A stretch of 64,000 nucleotides of DNA from JACQGZ01 sp036004665 (GCA_036004665.1 DASYRG010000003.1:16325-80324); one strand, 5' to 3'. Counted from the stretch's first letter, positions 1-9,289 are shown. Numbers and translations: made by a program. The notes: generated from the sequence alone by a model not told the origin.

Positions 1-1
1 C

Positions 2-813
<812 letters not shown>

Positions 814-835
<22 letters not shown>

Positions 836-1092
836 TGCGGTTGGGAGCGCGGGGCCAGCCGTTCTACCGGTTGGTGGTCGCCGACTCGCGCTCGCCGCGG
901 AGCGGACGATACATCGAGGCGATCGGGTACTACAACCCGACCACCGAGCCCTCCACCATCAAGGTGGACGAGGCGAAGGCGCTGGGCTGGCTGCGCAAGG
1001 GGGCGCGTCCCTCCGATGCCGCCCGGGTGCTGTTGACGCGAAGCGGAGTGCTGGCCAAGTGGGAAACGCGGAAGAAAGACGCCCAGACCTGA
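814..1092 (+). CDS. rpsP: 30S ribosomal protein S16
   Basis: Small-subunit ribosomal protein bS16 of 92 residues, the usual length. The N-terminus MAVKIRLMRLGARGQPFYR and the following RSGRYIEAIGYYNP stretch are characteristic of the family. A strong Shine-Dalgarno AAAGGAGG at 800-807 precedes the ATG, inside the end of ffh, so translation of the two genes is probably coupled. The stop TGA overlaps a CTG that is the best candidate start of the next gene (khpA), forming CTGA. Confidence 0.97.
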
Positions 1093-1319
1093 AGGGCCTC
1101 GTCGAGTACGTCGCCCGCGGCCTGGTCGATCGCCCCGACGCGGTCGAGGTCCACGAGGTGGACGACGAGCGCGGCATCACCCTGAAGGTGCGCGTCGCCC
1201 CGGAGGACATGGGCAAGGTGATCGGCCGGGGCGGGCGCATCGTCCTCGCGCTACGCACGGTGGTGCGGGCGGCGGCGGGCCGCACCGGCCGGCGCGTCTC
1301 AGTGGAGATCGTCGGATAG
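1089..1319 (+). CDS. khpA: KhpA-type KH-domain RNA-binding protein, probable CTG start
   Basis: Small single-KH RNA-binding protein (YlqC/KhpA family), often found between rpsP and rimM. The GxxG loop appears as VIGRGGRI. From the CTG at 1089 the product is 76 residues and begins (M)KGLVEYVARGLVDRPD, which matches the normal start of the family. The CTG overlaps the rpsP stop as CTGA. The only canonical start is a GTG at 1059, deep inside rpsP, which would add ten residues that the family usually lacks. The choice between the two is inference; the KH identity is secure. Confidence 0.85.
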   Translation: MKGLVEYVARGLVDRPDAVEVHEVDDERGITLKVRVAPEDMGKVIGRGGRIVLALRTVVRAAAGRTGRRVSVEIVG

Positions 1320-1338
1320 GGATGTCCTGGAGGGTGGA

Positions 1339-1743
1339 ATGGCGATTACGGTAGCACGGCCGGTGGTGATCAAGGCCATCGTCACCGAGAGCTTCAAACG
1401 GCTCTACACGCAGGAACTGCAGACGGCGATCGGCCGGGTGGAGGAACTGATGAACCAGCTCGACGCCCAGATCCGCCGCACCGAACTGGAGCGGCAGATC
1501 ACGCCGCAGGCCCGGGCCATTCGCCAGCAGCTGGAGTTGGAGCGCGCGCGGCAGGAGTCGGCGCGGCTTGAACTTCAGGCCCGCCTGCGAGAAGCCGACA
1601 CCCTCGAGCTGAACAGCGAGTTCCCTCAGGGGACGATCGACAGCTTCACCGAGGTGAAGATCGGCGACAACCTCTTTCAGAAGATCGGCCGCACCGAGAT
1701 CGTGGTGAAAGACGGCATCATCGTCGAGGTCCGCGAAGAGTGA
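1339..1743 (+). CDS. ylqD: YlqD family protein
   Basis: Protein of 134 residues of unknown molecular function. It lies exactly where B. subtilis carries ylqD, between the KH protein and rimM. The N-terminal strand segment is followed by a charged helix of about 70 residues (roughly residues 25-90, rich in E, R and Q, likely coiled coil) and a C-terminal beta segment containing KIGDNLFQKIGRTEIVVKDG. A good Shine-Dalgarno (GGAGGGTGG) precedes the ATG. Identification rests on position and overall architecture more than on any catalytic motif. Confidence 0.75.
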   Translation: MAITVARPVVIKAIVTESFKRLYTQELQTAIGRVEELMNQLDAQIRRTELERQITPQARAIRQQLELERARQESARLELQARLREADTLELNSEFPQGTIDSFTEVKIGDNLFQKIGRTEIVVKDGIIVEVREE

Positions 1744-1762
1744 GTGGGGAGGTGCGCGAGGA

Positions 1763-2293
1763 GTGAGGTATCTCATCATCGGGCGGATCGGCCGGCCCCA
1801 TGGGGTCCGTGGGGAGGTAAAGGTGCGACCGGAGACCGATTTCCCCGAGCGGTTCGCCCAGGTGCGGCGGGTGTACCTGATGCAGGAGGGCGCCTCGGCC
1901 GCGCCGGGCGACGGCGCACCGGCGCTGCAGAGCGTCGCCGTGGAAGGGGTGCGGCGGCAGGGGACGGGGTTACTGCTGAAACTGGCCGGCATCGAGAGCC
2001 CGGAGGCGGCGCGGGCACTGAGTGGGATGGCTGTCGCGGTCCCGTGGGAGGAGCGAGTGCCGCTGGAGGCGGGCGCCTTCTACGTGGGGGAGATCGTTGG
2101 GCTGCGCGTCCGCACCGAGACGGGAGAAGCGTTGGGGCGAGTGGCCGAGGTGATCCGCACCGGCGCCCACGACCTCTACCGGGTGGAGGGAGCGGAGGGC
2201 GAGATCCTCCTGCCCGCGACGCGCGATGTCGTGCGCGCCGTCGACGTGGACAAGGGTGAGATGGTGGTGACGGTTCCCCCAGGTCTGCGCTGA
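1763..2293 (+). CDS. rimM: 16S rRNA processing protein RimM
   Basis: Ribosome maturation factor that binds S19 and helps assemble the 30S head. It has 176 residues, the usual length. The N-terminal RimM domain starts with the diagnostic IGRIGRPHGVRGEVKVRP. A PRC-barrel domain forms the C-terminal half (about residues 98-176, including FYVGEIVGL and DLYRVEG). The GTG start is preceded by a GAGGAG Shine-Dalgarno. It lies 20 bases after ylqD and just upstream of trmD, the normal operon order. Confidence 0.95.
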   Translation: MRYLIIGRIGRPHGVRGEVKVRPETDFPERFAQVRRVYLMQEGASAAPGDGAPALQSVAVEGVRRQGTGLLLKLAGIESPEAARALSGMAVAVPWEERVPLEAGAFYVGEIVGLRVRTETGEALGRVAEVIRTGAHDLYRVEGAEGEILLPATRDVVRAVDVDKGEMVVTVPPGLR

Positions 2294-2324
2294 TTCTTCC
2301 GGCGCATCACGAGAACCGGTCCGT

Positions 2325-3101
2325 ATGCGCATCGACATCGTGACCATCTTTCCCGAGGCGTTCACCCCGCTGGGCCTGAGCATCATCGGCCGCGCCCGCG
2401 AGCGAGGGCTGCTGGAGGTGCGCATCTGGGACCTGCGCGACTTCACACCCGACCGGCACCGCCAGGTCGACGATACGCCGTACGGCGGGGGGCCGGGGAT
2501 GGTGATGAAGCCCGAGCCGTTCTTCGCCGCGATCGAGGCGATCGGCGCGGCGGCGGGCGGACGACCGCGGATCCTGCTGCCGTCGCCGCAGGGGCGCGCG
2601 CTGACGCAAGAGGTGCTGCGGGAGTTCAGCCGCGAGCCACGCCTGGCCATCCTCTGCGGCCACTATGAGGGCATCGACGAGCGGGTCGCCGCGGGCCTGG
2701 GGGCGGAGGAGATCAGCATCGGCGACTACGTGGTCAGCGGCGGGGAACTGCCGGCGATGGTCATCGTCGAGGGGCTGAGCCGGCTGTTGCCGGGGGTCGT
2801 CGGAGACGAGCAGTCGGTGGCCGCAGACTCATTCAGCGGCGGGCTGCTCGACTACCCGCACTACACCCGTCCGCCCGAAATAAGGGGGCTGCGGGTCCCG
2901 GACGTGCTGTTGTCGGGGCATCACGAGGCGATTCGCCGCTGGCGGCGCCGGGAGCAGCTCCGGCGCACCCGCCGCCGGCGTCCCGACCTCTGGCGACGCG
3001 CGGACCTCAGCGCCGAAGACCGCAGGCTCCTGCAGGAAGAGGACCCGGAGTGGCTCGAGGAGGACGAGGGCGACGAACCCGCTGGCGGGGAGTTGCTATA
3101 A
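2325..3101 (+). CDS. trmD: tRNA (guanine-N1)-methyltransferase TrmD
   Basis: SPOUT-family methyltransferase that makes m1G37 in tRNAs reading codons that start with C or G, preventing +1 frameshifts. It has 258 residues. Visible signatures are MRIDIVTIFPE at the N-terminus, DDTPYGGGPGMVMKPEP, and the SAM-binding trefoil-knot segment CGHYEGIDERV followed by EISIGDYVVSGGELPAM. A charged tail of about 25 residues rich in E and D follows the core. The stop codon lies inside a perfect TATAAT that may serve as the -10 element for rplS. Confidence 0.97.
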   Translation: MRIDIVTIFPEAFTPLGLSIIGRARERGLLEVRIWDLRDFTPDRHRQVDDTPYGGGPGMVMKPEPFFAAIEAIGAAAGGRPRILLPSPQGRALTQEVLREFSREPRLAILCGHYEGIDERVAAGLGAEEISIGDYVVSGGELPAMVIVEGLSRLLPGVVGDEQSVAADSFSGGLLDYPHYTRPPEIRGLRVPDVLLSGHHEAIRRWRRREQLRRTRRRRPDLWRRADLSAEDRRLLQEEDPEWLEEDEGDEPAGGELL

Positions 3102-3102
3102 T
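3093..3102 (+). promoter_or_regulatory. Possible extended -10 promoter for rplS
   Basis: TTGCTATAAT contains a consensus -10 hexamer (3097-3102) with an upstream TG, i.e. an extended -10, across the trmD stop codon and 36 bases before the rplS start. No recognisable -35 hexamer lies 16-18 bases upstream, so activity is uncertain. Confidence 0.35.
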
Positions 3103-3138
3103 GGCACGTCGAGAGAGCCCACAGCGAGGAGATCCACG

Positions 3139-3480
3139 ATGAACAAGCTGGCAGTCGTTGACCGGGAGGGCATGCGCGCCAAGCCGACGGCCTTCACCCC
3201 CGGAGATACCGTGCGCGTGCACGTCAAAGTCACCGAGGGCGGGCGCGAGCGGGTGCAGGCGTTCGAGGGGGTCGTGATCGGACGGAAGAACGCAGGGCGA
3301 CGCGAGACCTTCACCGTCCGGCGGGTCAGCCACGGGATCGGCGTCGAGCGCACCTTCCCGGTGCACTCCCCCCGGGTGGAGCGGATCGACCTCATTCGCA
3401 AGGGGCGGACGCGGCGCGCGAAACTGTACTACCTACGCGGGAAGGTGGGGAAGGCCGCCCGCATCAAGGAGCAGCGCTAA
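3139..3480 (+). CDS. rplS: 50S ribosomal protein L19
   Basis: Large-subunit protein bL19 at the 30S-50S interface, 113 residues, normal length. Conserved blocks include FTPGDTVRVHVKVTEG, RVQAFEGVVIGRKN, ETFTVRRVSHGIGVERTFP and the C-terminal RAKLYYLRGKVGKAARIKE. A GAGGAG Shine-Dalgarno precedes the ATG. It is the last gene of the conserved ffh-rplS cluster; signal peptidase follows after 24 bases. Confidence 0.97.
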   Translation: MNKLAVVDREGMRAKPTAFTPGDTVRVHVKVTEGGRERVQAFEGVVIGRKNAGRRETFTVRRVSHGIGVERTFPVHSPRVERIDLIRKGRTRRAKLYYLRGKVGKAARIKEQR

Positions 3481-3504
3481 AGGGAGGCGGCGCGGCGGCG
3501 GGGG

Positions 3505-4149
3505 ATGCGGCTGGACTGGCTCGAGCGCATTCCGATCAACATTCCCACTCTCATCCTCCTGCTGGCGGTGGGACTCTTCATCGTCCGCCTCGTGGTCGGC
3601 CGGCTGCCGGTCATCTCGGCCTCCTGGCGCCGCTCGCTCGTCGAGACCCTCGACGCCTCCATCTTCGCCGCACTCCTCAGCCTGGTCATCATCACCTTCA
3701 TCGTGCAGGCATTCTACATCCCCTCCGGGTCGATGGAACCGACGCTCCAAGTCGGCGACCGCATCCTGGTCGGCAAGTTCTCGTACCGGATCGGGGAGGT
3801 GGACCGCGGCGACATCATCGTCTTCCACTATCCACTGGGCCCGGCCCGCGACTTCGTCAAACGGGTGGTGGGCCTGCCGGGCGAAACGCTGGAATTGAAG
3901 GAAGGACTCGTGCTCGTCAACGGGAAACCGCTCAGCGAACTCTATCCCACGGCGCTGCCCGGCGGCGACCGCGCCTGCACCAGCAACTACGGGCCGCGCA
4001 AGGTGCCACTGGGGCAGTACTTCGTCCTGGGAGACAACCGGTGCAACAGCGAGGACAGTCGCTTCTTCGGGTTCGTCCCCGAGCCCAACGTCGTGGGCAA
4101 GGCCCTGCTCATCTACTGGCCGTTCCCCAGAGTGGGACTGATCCACTGA
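3505..4149 (+). CDS. lepB: Signal peptidase I
   Basis: Membrane serine/lysine protease that removes signal peptides from secreted proteins. It has 214 residues with two predicted membrane helices (about residues 12-31 and 51-71), followed by the catalytic domain on the outer side. The catalytic serine is Ser76 in PSGSMEPTL and the general-base lysine is Lys119 in DFVKRVVGLPGE. The C-terminal box GDNRCNSEDSRFFGFVP is present. The stop overlaps a CTG (CTGA) that is a candidate start of rnhB. A second N-terminal helix is common in Gram-positive-type enzymes. Confidence 0.95.
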   Translation: MRLDWLERIPINIPTLILLLAVGLFIVRLVVGRLPVISASWRRSLVETLDASIFAALLSLVIITFIVQAFYIPSGSMEPTLQVGDRILVGKFSYRIGEVDRGDIIVFHYPLGPARDFVKRVVGLPGETLELKEGLVLVNGKPLSELYPTALPGGDRACTSNYGPRKVPLGQYFVLGDNRCNSEDSRFFGFVPEPNVVGKALLIYWPFPRVGLIH

Positions 4150-4967
4150 GTACCCCGGCCCCACCCCCACGCGATGGGCTGACCATTCGCGACGTGGCCG
4201 CCCTGCTGCGCCTGCGCGATGCGGACGAGGAGTGGCTGGCCGTGCTGGCCGCAGACAGGCGCGCGGGGGTGCGGCGGCTCGTGGCGCAGTGGCGGCGGGC
4301 TCGCGACCGGGAGCGGCGCGAACGGGAGCGAACCACCGCCCTCTTGGTCCTCGAACGCCAGCGCCGCGCGGAGGGGTATGCCCTGGTGGCCGGAGTCGAC
4401 GAAGCCGGCGTGGGCCCGCTGGCCGGCCCGGTCGTCGCGGCGGCGGTGCTCCTGCCCGACGCGCTGGCGGAGCACCTCCCCGGCCTGCGCGACAGCAAGA
4501 CGGTGCTCGTCGAGGACCGGGAGCGCCTGTACGCTGCGCTGATGAGCGGCGGCGTTCGCGTGGGCATCGGGTTGGCGGACGTCGCGGAAATCGACCGGGT
4601 GAACATCCTCCAGGCGACCAGGCGGGCTTGGCGGCGGGCGGTGGCGCAACTGCTGCCGCGCCCGGATTTCGTCCTCATCGACGGCCGCCTCACGGCCGAC
4701 ATCGATTTCCCGCAGCAGGCCATCATCGACGGGGACGCTCTCTGCGCCTCCATCGCCGCGGCCTCGATCGTGGCCAAGGTCACCCGCGACCGGATCATGG
4801 CGGAGTTGGATCGCCGCTTTCCCGAATTCGGGTTCGCGTCACACAAAGGCTACGCCACAACGGGGCATTACGCAGCGATCCGCCGCCACGGCTTCTCCCC
4901 CGTGCACCGCCGCTCGTTTCTCCCGCTGCGCCTTTTCCAGCACGATCTCTTCGCGGCCCAGGCCTGA
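4146..4967 (+). CDS. rnhB: Ribonuclease HII, probable non-canonical start
   Basis: Endonuclease that removes RNA or misincorporated ribonucleotides from DNA-RNA hybrids. The catalytic core begins at AGVDEAGVGPLAGPVVAAAV and continues through DSKTV, FVLIDGRL and ASIVAKVTRDR. An N-terminal extension of about 80 residues (TIRDVAALL, then LVAQWRRARDRERR) resembles the extension of B. subtilis RNase HII. The canonical GTG at 4194 would cut into that region, and the other GTG (4041) lies far inside lepB. CTG at 4146, overlapping the lepB stop, or CTG at 4179 fits best. Family identity is certain; the start is inferred. Confidence 0.9.
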   Translation: MSTPAPPPRDGLTIRDVAALLRLRDADEEWLAVLAADRRAGVRRLVAQWRRARDRERRERERTTALLVLERQRRAEGYALVAGVDEAGVGPLAGPVVAAAVLLPDALAEHLPGLRDSKTVLVEDRERLYAALMSGGVRVGIGLADVAEIDRVNILQATRRAWRRAVAQLLPRPDFVLIDGRLTADIDFPQQAIIDGDALCASIAAASIVAKVTRDRIMAELDRRFPEFGFASHKGYATTGHYAAIRRHGFSPVHRRSFLPLRLFQHDLFAAQA

Positions 4968-5023
4968 CGCCGCCGCGGTGTTGCCGCGGCGGGCCACTGA
5001 AAGGGCAGCATCCCGCGCCGATC

Positions 5024-5389
5024 GTGCTCTGTGTGGGCCAGGAACGGCGTCGACTCGGCCAACGGGGCGAGGCGGCGGCTGAAGCGTTTCTCCAGATGCG
5101 CGGGTATCGGATCATCGCGCGCAACTACCGCTGTCCGCTGGGCGAGCTGGATCTGGTGGCTCAAGAACAGGGCTCGGTGGTCTTCATCGAGGTGAAGACG
5201 CGCCGCGGCGCCCGGGCGGGGAGCGGCGGCGAGGCGATCTCCGCGTGCAAACGCCGGCGGATGACGCGGCTGGCCCGGTACTTCCTGGCCGCGCACGGTT
5301 TGGAGGGCGTTCCCTGCCGTTTTGACGTGGTCACGCTCTCGGTGCGACCAGGCACTGCGCGGGTCCAGATGTGGCGAAACGCGTTCTGA
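5024..5389 (+). CDS. yraN: UPF0102 family protein YraN
   Basis: Small nuclease-like protein of the UPF0102 family (Holliday-junction-resolvase-like fold), commonly next to rnhB. About 121 residues if started at GTG 5024; GTG 5033 is equally possible, and a CTG overlapping the rnhB stop (4964) is in frame but adds a non-conserved leader. Conserved motifs are LGQRGEAAAEAFL, RNYRCPLGELDLVA, VVFIEVKTRR and the C-terminal RFDVV. The E-L-D and E-V-K residues form the putative active site. Biological function is not established for the family. Confidence 0.9.
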   Translation: MLCVGQERRRLGQRGEAAAEAFLQMRGYRIIARNYRCPLGELDLVAQEQGSVVFIEVKTRRGARAGSGGEAISACKRRRMTRLARYFLAAHGLEGVPCRFDVVTLSVRPGTARVQMWRNAF

Positions 5390-5396
5390 GAAGACT

Positions 5397-6737
5397 CTAG
5401 CGGATGAAGGCCAGCACCACTCCGAGCATCAGCCCCGCCGCACTGGTCAGGGTGACGGCGATGCGTATCTGCTGCACGTAGCGATGGTGGGCGGCAAGGC
5501 GCCGGTCGAACTCCTCATCGGAGGAAAGGTCGACGGGTCTCCAGACCGCAGTCTCCTCTTGGGGCTCGGAGACGGTGACCCAGGCGCTCTCCACGTGGGC
5601 TGCGGGTGGGATCTCCGAGATCGGCGCTTCCGCCGGCGCTGCCAGGATCTCTGGCGCATCTAGCGGTGTGGAAGCCTCCGCGGGTGGAGCCTCCTCCGGC
5701 TTCTCCTCTCCGGGCTCCGGCTCTGCGAGGTCGGGGGGCACAGGGGCGTTCACCGCGGCGGCTTCGACGGTCTCCTCAGTGGTCTCGACAGTCTCCTCCG
5801 CCGCTTCTTCTGGGGCCTCTTCGATCGGGGGGGACGCGGCCTGCTCCGGCTCGGGCAACATCGTCAGATCCCCGATCAATTCGGGTGTGACGTGGCCGTT
5901 CGTGGCGGCGGGGACGATGAGTACGGTCTTCTCTTCCTGCTCGCCGCCGCTCTCTTCCTGGGGGACAGGCTCATCGCCCAACTCAACCTCAGGACCGGGG
6001 GCCTCGTCGCCCCCGGGCGCGGCAGGCCAGAAGGCGCGGGCGCTCCGTCTGGCGTCCCGGAAGGCGCGCTCCACCAGGTTGACGGTACGAATCCTGCTCC
6101 AGAGGTGGGGCGGGAACCGGTGGAAGGTCAAGCAGGAGGCCAGATCACCCTCGAGGCTGCGCACAGCGAGCTCCCCATGCTTGAGCCATCGTAACTGCCA
6201 CTCTCGGAAGAGCCCGACGGCGATGACGCGGTCTGGGGCGGCGAAGATCCTTCGCGCTCCGGCCAAACACTCGCCGCGCCAGCGCGCGTCCACTTTCCGC
6301 GCCAGCGAGAGGAGCCGGTGCGCCACGCAGATCTGGTGGGGAGTGTCGGGATAGGTCGCCTGGATCGCTTTGCTCAGGGCCGGGTGGCCGTCGCTGATGA
6401 TCAACTGGAGGTCAGGGCCCACGCCTTCGGCGCGGAGGTCCGCGATCAGCGTCCGCCATGCCCGCTCATCTTCGGCGGGGACCAGGCGCATCATCATTGG
6501 GCGGGGATACCCATCCCGGGTGAGCCCGAGGGCGCAGAGGGCCACGTCGCTGCCCCCGCCTGGACGCTGCCGCTTCAGCCCATCGAGGAGGAGAAACGCG
6601 ATTTCTGAGCGCGGCTGGAAGTCGATCGATCCATCCGCCGCGACGGGATTGAAGCCCACTCGTCCTTCTCCTTCCGGGGCCACGCAGACAGGGAACCCGT
6701 TCTCTTCGTGCCCACCCCACCACGGTGTTAGTCCCAC
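5397..6737 (-). CDS. IS256-like (MULE) DDE transposase domain fused to acidic linker and C-terminal membrane helix
   Basis: Protein of 446 residues on the strand opposite its neighbours. Residues about 45-235 match the catalytic domain of IS256-family transposases. The three acidic residues sit at D52 (LLLDGL), D116 (IISDGHPAL) and E223 (RTVNLVERAFRDARR). Their spacing of 64 and 107 residues is close to IS256 (about 66 and 108). The C-x2-H of the family is present as QICVAH. The usual N-terminal DNA-binding region of about 115 residues is missing. After residue 235 comes about 180 residues rich in E, P and A, then a membrane helix (about 425-445) at the extreme C-terminus. No terminal repeats were seen. 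The GTG start has an in-frame stop just upstream and no clear Shine-Dalgarno; a GTG at residue 19 is an alternative. Confidence 0.75.
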   Translation of the reverse strand: MGLTPWWGGHEENGFPVCVAPEGEGRVGFNPVAADGSIDFQPRSEIAFLLLDGLKRQRPGGGSDVALCALGLTRDGYPRPMMMRLVPAEDERAWRTLIADLRAEGVGPDLQLIISDGHPALSKAIQATYPDTPHQICVAHRLLSLARKVDARWRGECLAGARRIFAAPDRVIAVGLFREWQLRWLKHGELAVRSLEGDLASCLTFHRFPPHLWSRIRTVNLVERAFRDARRSARAFWPAAPGGDEAPGPEVELGDEPVPQEESGGEQEEKTVLIVPAATNGHVTPELIGDLTMLPEPEQAASPPIEEAPEEAAEETVETTEETVEAAAVNAPVPPDLAEPEPGEEKPEEAPPAEASTPLDAPEILAAPAEAPISEIPPAAHVESAWVTVSEPQEETAVWRPVDLSSDEEFDRRLAAHHRYVQQIRIAVTLTSAAGLMLGVVLAFIR

Positions 6738-6837
6738 CGTTGCGGATACGTCTCAGGAGGGAGTGGAGGACTCCCGAGGAAGTCGCCAGGGTCGGGCGAA
6801 GATTGCACCCCGACGTCCAAGGGAGGGTGAGCGGAAC

Positions 6838-7320
6838 GTGAACGGTCTCGTGGTGGCCATCCATATCGCACCGGTCGCAGAGGCGGCGCCACAAGCGGTC
6901 GAGTCGGTGCGCGCCGTGCCCGGTCGCGGTCTGGAGGGAGACCGTTACTTCGCCCGCGCCGGCACCTACTCGCCCAAGCCGATGCCGGATCGCGACCTGA
7001 CGCTTATCGAGGAAGAAACGCTGGAGGCGCTGGCCCGCGACTACGGCATCGCGCTGAGCCCGGGAGAGAGCAGGCGAAACATCACGACGCGCGGGATCGC
7101 CCTGAACCATCTGGTGGAGCGTGAGTTTGCCGTCGGCGAGGTCCGCGTCCGCGGGTTGCGCCTCTGCGACCCGTGCGGCCACCTGGAGCGGCTCAGTCAG
7201 CCCGGTGTGCGACAGGCACTGATCCATCGGGGAGGCCTGCGGTGCCAGATCCTCACCGAAGGGACGATCCGGGTCGGGGATCCGATCGACGTGGGCGAAC
7301 CGGCCCTGCGGCGGACGTGA
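6838..7320 (+). CDS. MOSC domain protein
   Basis: Protein of 160 residues with a single MOSC (molybdenum cofactor sulfurase C-terminal) domain, a fold that handles Moco or sulfur carriers. Supporting motifs are PGRGLEGDRYF near residues 29-39, LTLIEEE, RRNITTRGIALN and the cysteine-bearing RLCDPCGHLERL, followed by GLRCQIL. The GTG start has a GGGAGG Shine-Dalgarno at 6821-6826. The substrate is unknown. It is divergently oriented from the transposase-like gene and overlaps the next gene by GTGA, suggesting co-translation with the RidA-like protein. Confidence 0.88.
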   Translation: MNGLVVAIHIAPVAEAAPQAVESVRAVPGRGLEGDRYFARAGTYSPKPMPDRDLTLIEEETLEALARDYGIALSPGESRRNITTRGIALNHLVEREFAVGEVRVRGLRLCDPCGHLERLSQPGVRQALIHRGGLRCQILTEGTIRVGDPIDVGEPALRRT

Positions 7321-7715
7321 GGAGACAGAGGATCTCCAGCGGCACCCGATGGGAGCCGATCGTCGGGTATTCCCGCGCCGTGCGCCTCGGCTCGGTGGTG
7401 CACGTCTCCGGCACCACCGCGACGGGGACCGACGGCGGGATCGTCGGCCTGGACGACCCGTACGCCCAGACCATCCAGAGCCTGAAGAACGTCGAGACGG
7501 CGCTGCGGGCGGCCGGGGCGTCACTCGAGGACGTCGTCCGCACGCGCATCTACGTGACGAACATCGAGCAGTGGCAGGAGGTGGGCCGCGCGCACGCCGA
7601 GATCTTCGGGGCGATCCGCCCGGCGACGACCATGGTGGAGGTCAGCCGGCTGATCGATCCGGCGATGCTGGTGGAGATCGAAGCCGAGGCCATCCTCCCC
7701 ATACCAGAGCGCTAG
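7317..7715 (+). CDS. RidA/YjgF/YER057c family protein
   Basis: Probable enamine/imine deaminase of the RidA superfamily, 132 residues. Motifs: WEPIVGYSRAVRLG, VHVSGTTATGTDG, QTIQSLKNVETALRAAGAS, VVRTRIYVTNIEQW and the C-terminal VEIEAEAILP. The arginine of the VVRTRIYVT block corresponds to the substrate-carboxylate arginine of RidA. The start GTG overlaps the stop of the MOSC gene (GTGA). The family has many subgroups, so the precise substrate cannot be read from sequence. Confidence 0.92.
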   Translation: MRRQRISSGTRWEPIVGYSRAVRLGSVVHVSGTTATGTDGGIVGLDDPYAQTIQSLKNVETALRAAGASLEDVVRTRIYVTNIEQWQEVGRAHAEIFGAIRPATTMVEVSRLIDPAMLVEIEAEAILPIPER

Positions 7716-7761
7716 CGCCTCCTCCGCAAAGAACCTTCCCGTCGCCGATGCCTCCTGGGAG

Positions 7762-9273
7762 ATGCTCTCCCGGGTGCAGAGCGCAGCCCTGGTCGGCGTG
7801 GACGCCGTTCCGGTCGACGTGGAGGTCGACGTCTCCTTCGGCCTGCCGGCATTCGCCATCGCTGGTTTGGCGGCGACCTCGGAACAGGACGCGCGGGAGC
7901 GCGTCCGGGCGGCGGTCAAGAACTCGCACCGCGACGTCCCGGCGCGCCGCATCCTCGTCAACCTGGCCCCGGCGGATGTCCGCAAGGAGGGGGCCGCCTT
8001 CGATCTCCCCATCGCCCTCGGCCTGTTGGTCGCCACAGGACAGCTGCGCCCAGGAGTGGTGGACGGGGTGATGGCAGTCGGTGAACTCTCCCTGGATGGG
8101 CGGGTGCGGCCCACCCCCGGCGTGCTGGCGGTCGCTCTTCTGGCCAGGCGGCTGGGAGTGCGCAGACTGCTCGTCCCCAACGCGAACGCGTCAGAGGCGG
8201 CCGCGGCCGGACTGGCGGTCGTTCCGGTGGAGACGGTGCTTGAAGCGGTCGAGGTGATGGAGGGGCGCGCCGCGCCGCGGCCCGTTCCGGCCGCGCCGAG
8301 AGAGTCGCGAGTGCGCCACGAGGTGGATTTCGCCGAGATCAAGGGACAGGCCCACGCGCGGCGGGCGCTGGTCGTCGCCGCCGCCGGCGGGCACCATCTG
8401 CTGCTGTTAGGCCCTCCCGGCGCCGGCAAGACCATGCTGGCCCGACGTCTGCCGACGATTCTGCCACCGCTCGGCCCCGATGAAGCGCTGGAAGTAACGA
8501 AGATCCACAGCGTCGCCGGGCTGGTCCCCCCCGGCGTGGGGCTGCTCTCCGTCCGCCCGTTCCGCGCGCCGCACCACACGACCAGCCGTCAGGCGCTGGT
8601 CGGCGGCGGCTCGATCCCCCGTCCCGGCGAACTCAGCCTGGCGCATCACGGCGTGCTCTTTCTGGATGAACTCCCAGAGTTCCATCGCGACGCGCTCGAG
8701 GTACTGCGCCAGCCCCTGGAGGAGGGGGTGATCACCATCGCCCGCGTGCAGATGTCGGTGACGCTGCCGGCGCGCGTGATGCTGGCGGCGGCGATGAACC
8801 CCTGTCCGTGCGGCTACTTCGGGGATGCGCGCCGTCCCTGCGGCTGCACGCCGCCGCAGGTGGGCCGGTACCGCGCGCGCATCTCCGGTCCGCTGCTCGA
8901 CCGCTTCGACCTGCACGTCGAGGTCCCGCGGCTGCCTCCCGACGATGTCGCCGCGGCACCCGCCGGGGAGGATTCCGCCGTCCTGCGCGCCCGCGTCCTG
9001 GCGGCGCGGGTGATCCAGCGCCGCCGCTTCGGCCGGCGGCGGACAGGCGTGAACGGCCGCATGAGCGGACGCGCGCTGCGGCGGTTCTGTCCGCTGGAGC
9101 CTGGCGCCGCGCAGTTGCTCCGGGCGGCCACCGAACGGCTGGCCTTGAGCGCGCGCGCCTACGACCGCGTGCTGCGTGTGTCCCGCACCATCGCCGATCT
9201 CGATGGGGTGGACAGCGACGAGGGGATCACTGCGCGGCACGTGGCCGAGGCGTTGCAGTACCGGTTGCCTTGA
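7762..9273 (+). CDS. comM: YifB/ComM family Mg-chelatase-like AAA+ ATPase
   Basis: AAA+ ATPase of 503 residues. The homologue ComM is a hexameric helicase that extends branch migration in natural transformation, which fits its place next to dprA. The N-terminal ChlI domain (residues 1-190) contains VGVDAVPVDVEVDVSFGLP and KEGAAFDLPIALGLL. Walker A is GPPGAGKTM (about residue 217) and Walker B GVLFLDELPEF. A cysteine cluster NPCPCGYFGDARRPCGC and the C-terminal lid complete the protein. The dprA start is 16 bases downstream, so the two are probably co-transcribed. Confidence 0.95.
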   Translation: MLSRVQSAALVGVDAVPVDVEVDVSFGLPAFAIAGLAATSEQDARERVRAAVKNSHRDVPARRILVNLAPADVRKEGAAFDLPIALGLLVATGQLRPGVVDGVMAVGELSLDGRVRPTPGVLAVALLARRLGVRRLLVPNANASEAAAAGLAVVPVETVLEAVEVMEGRAAPRPVPAAPRESRVRHEVDFAEIKGQAHARRALVVAAAGGHHLLLLGPPGAGKTMLARRLPTILPPLGPDEALEVTKIHSVAGLVPPGVGLLSVRPFRAPHHTTSRQALVGGGSIPRPGELSLAHHGVLFLDELPEFHRDALEVLRQPLEEGVITIARVQMSVTLPARVMLAAAMNPCPCGYFGDARRPCGCTPPQVGRYRARISGPLLDRFDLHVEVPRLPPDDVAAAPAGEDSAVLRARVLAARVIQRRRFGRRRTGVNGRMSGRALRRFCPLEPGAAQLLRAATERLALSARAYDRVLRVSRTIADLDGVDSDEGITARHVAEALQYRLP

Positions 9274-9289
9274 CAGCCTGTGCTAGTCT

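Noticed and set aside
5389..6838. Complete IS256 insertion sequence
   Set aside because: The N-terminal transposase region and terminal inverted repeats are missing, and a membrane tail is fused, so it is not a functional IS as seen.
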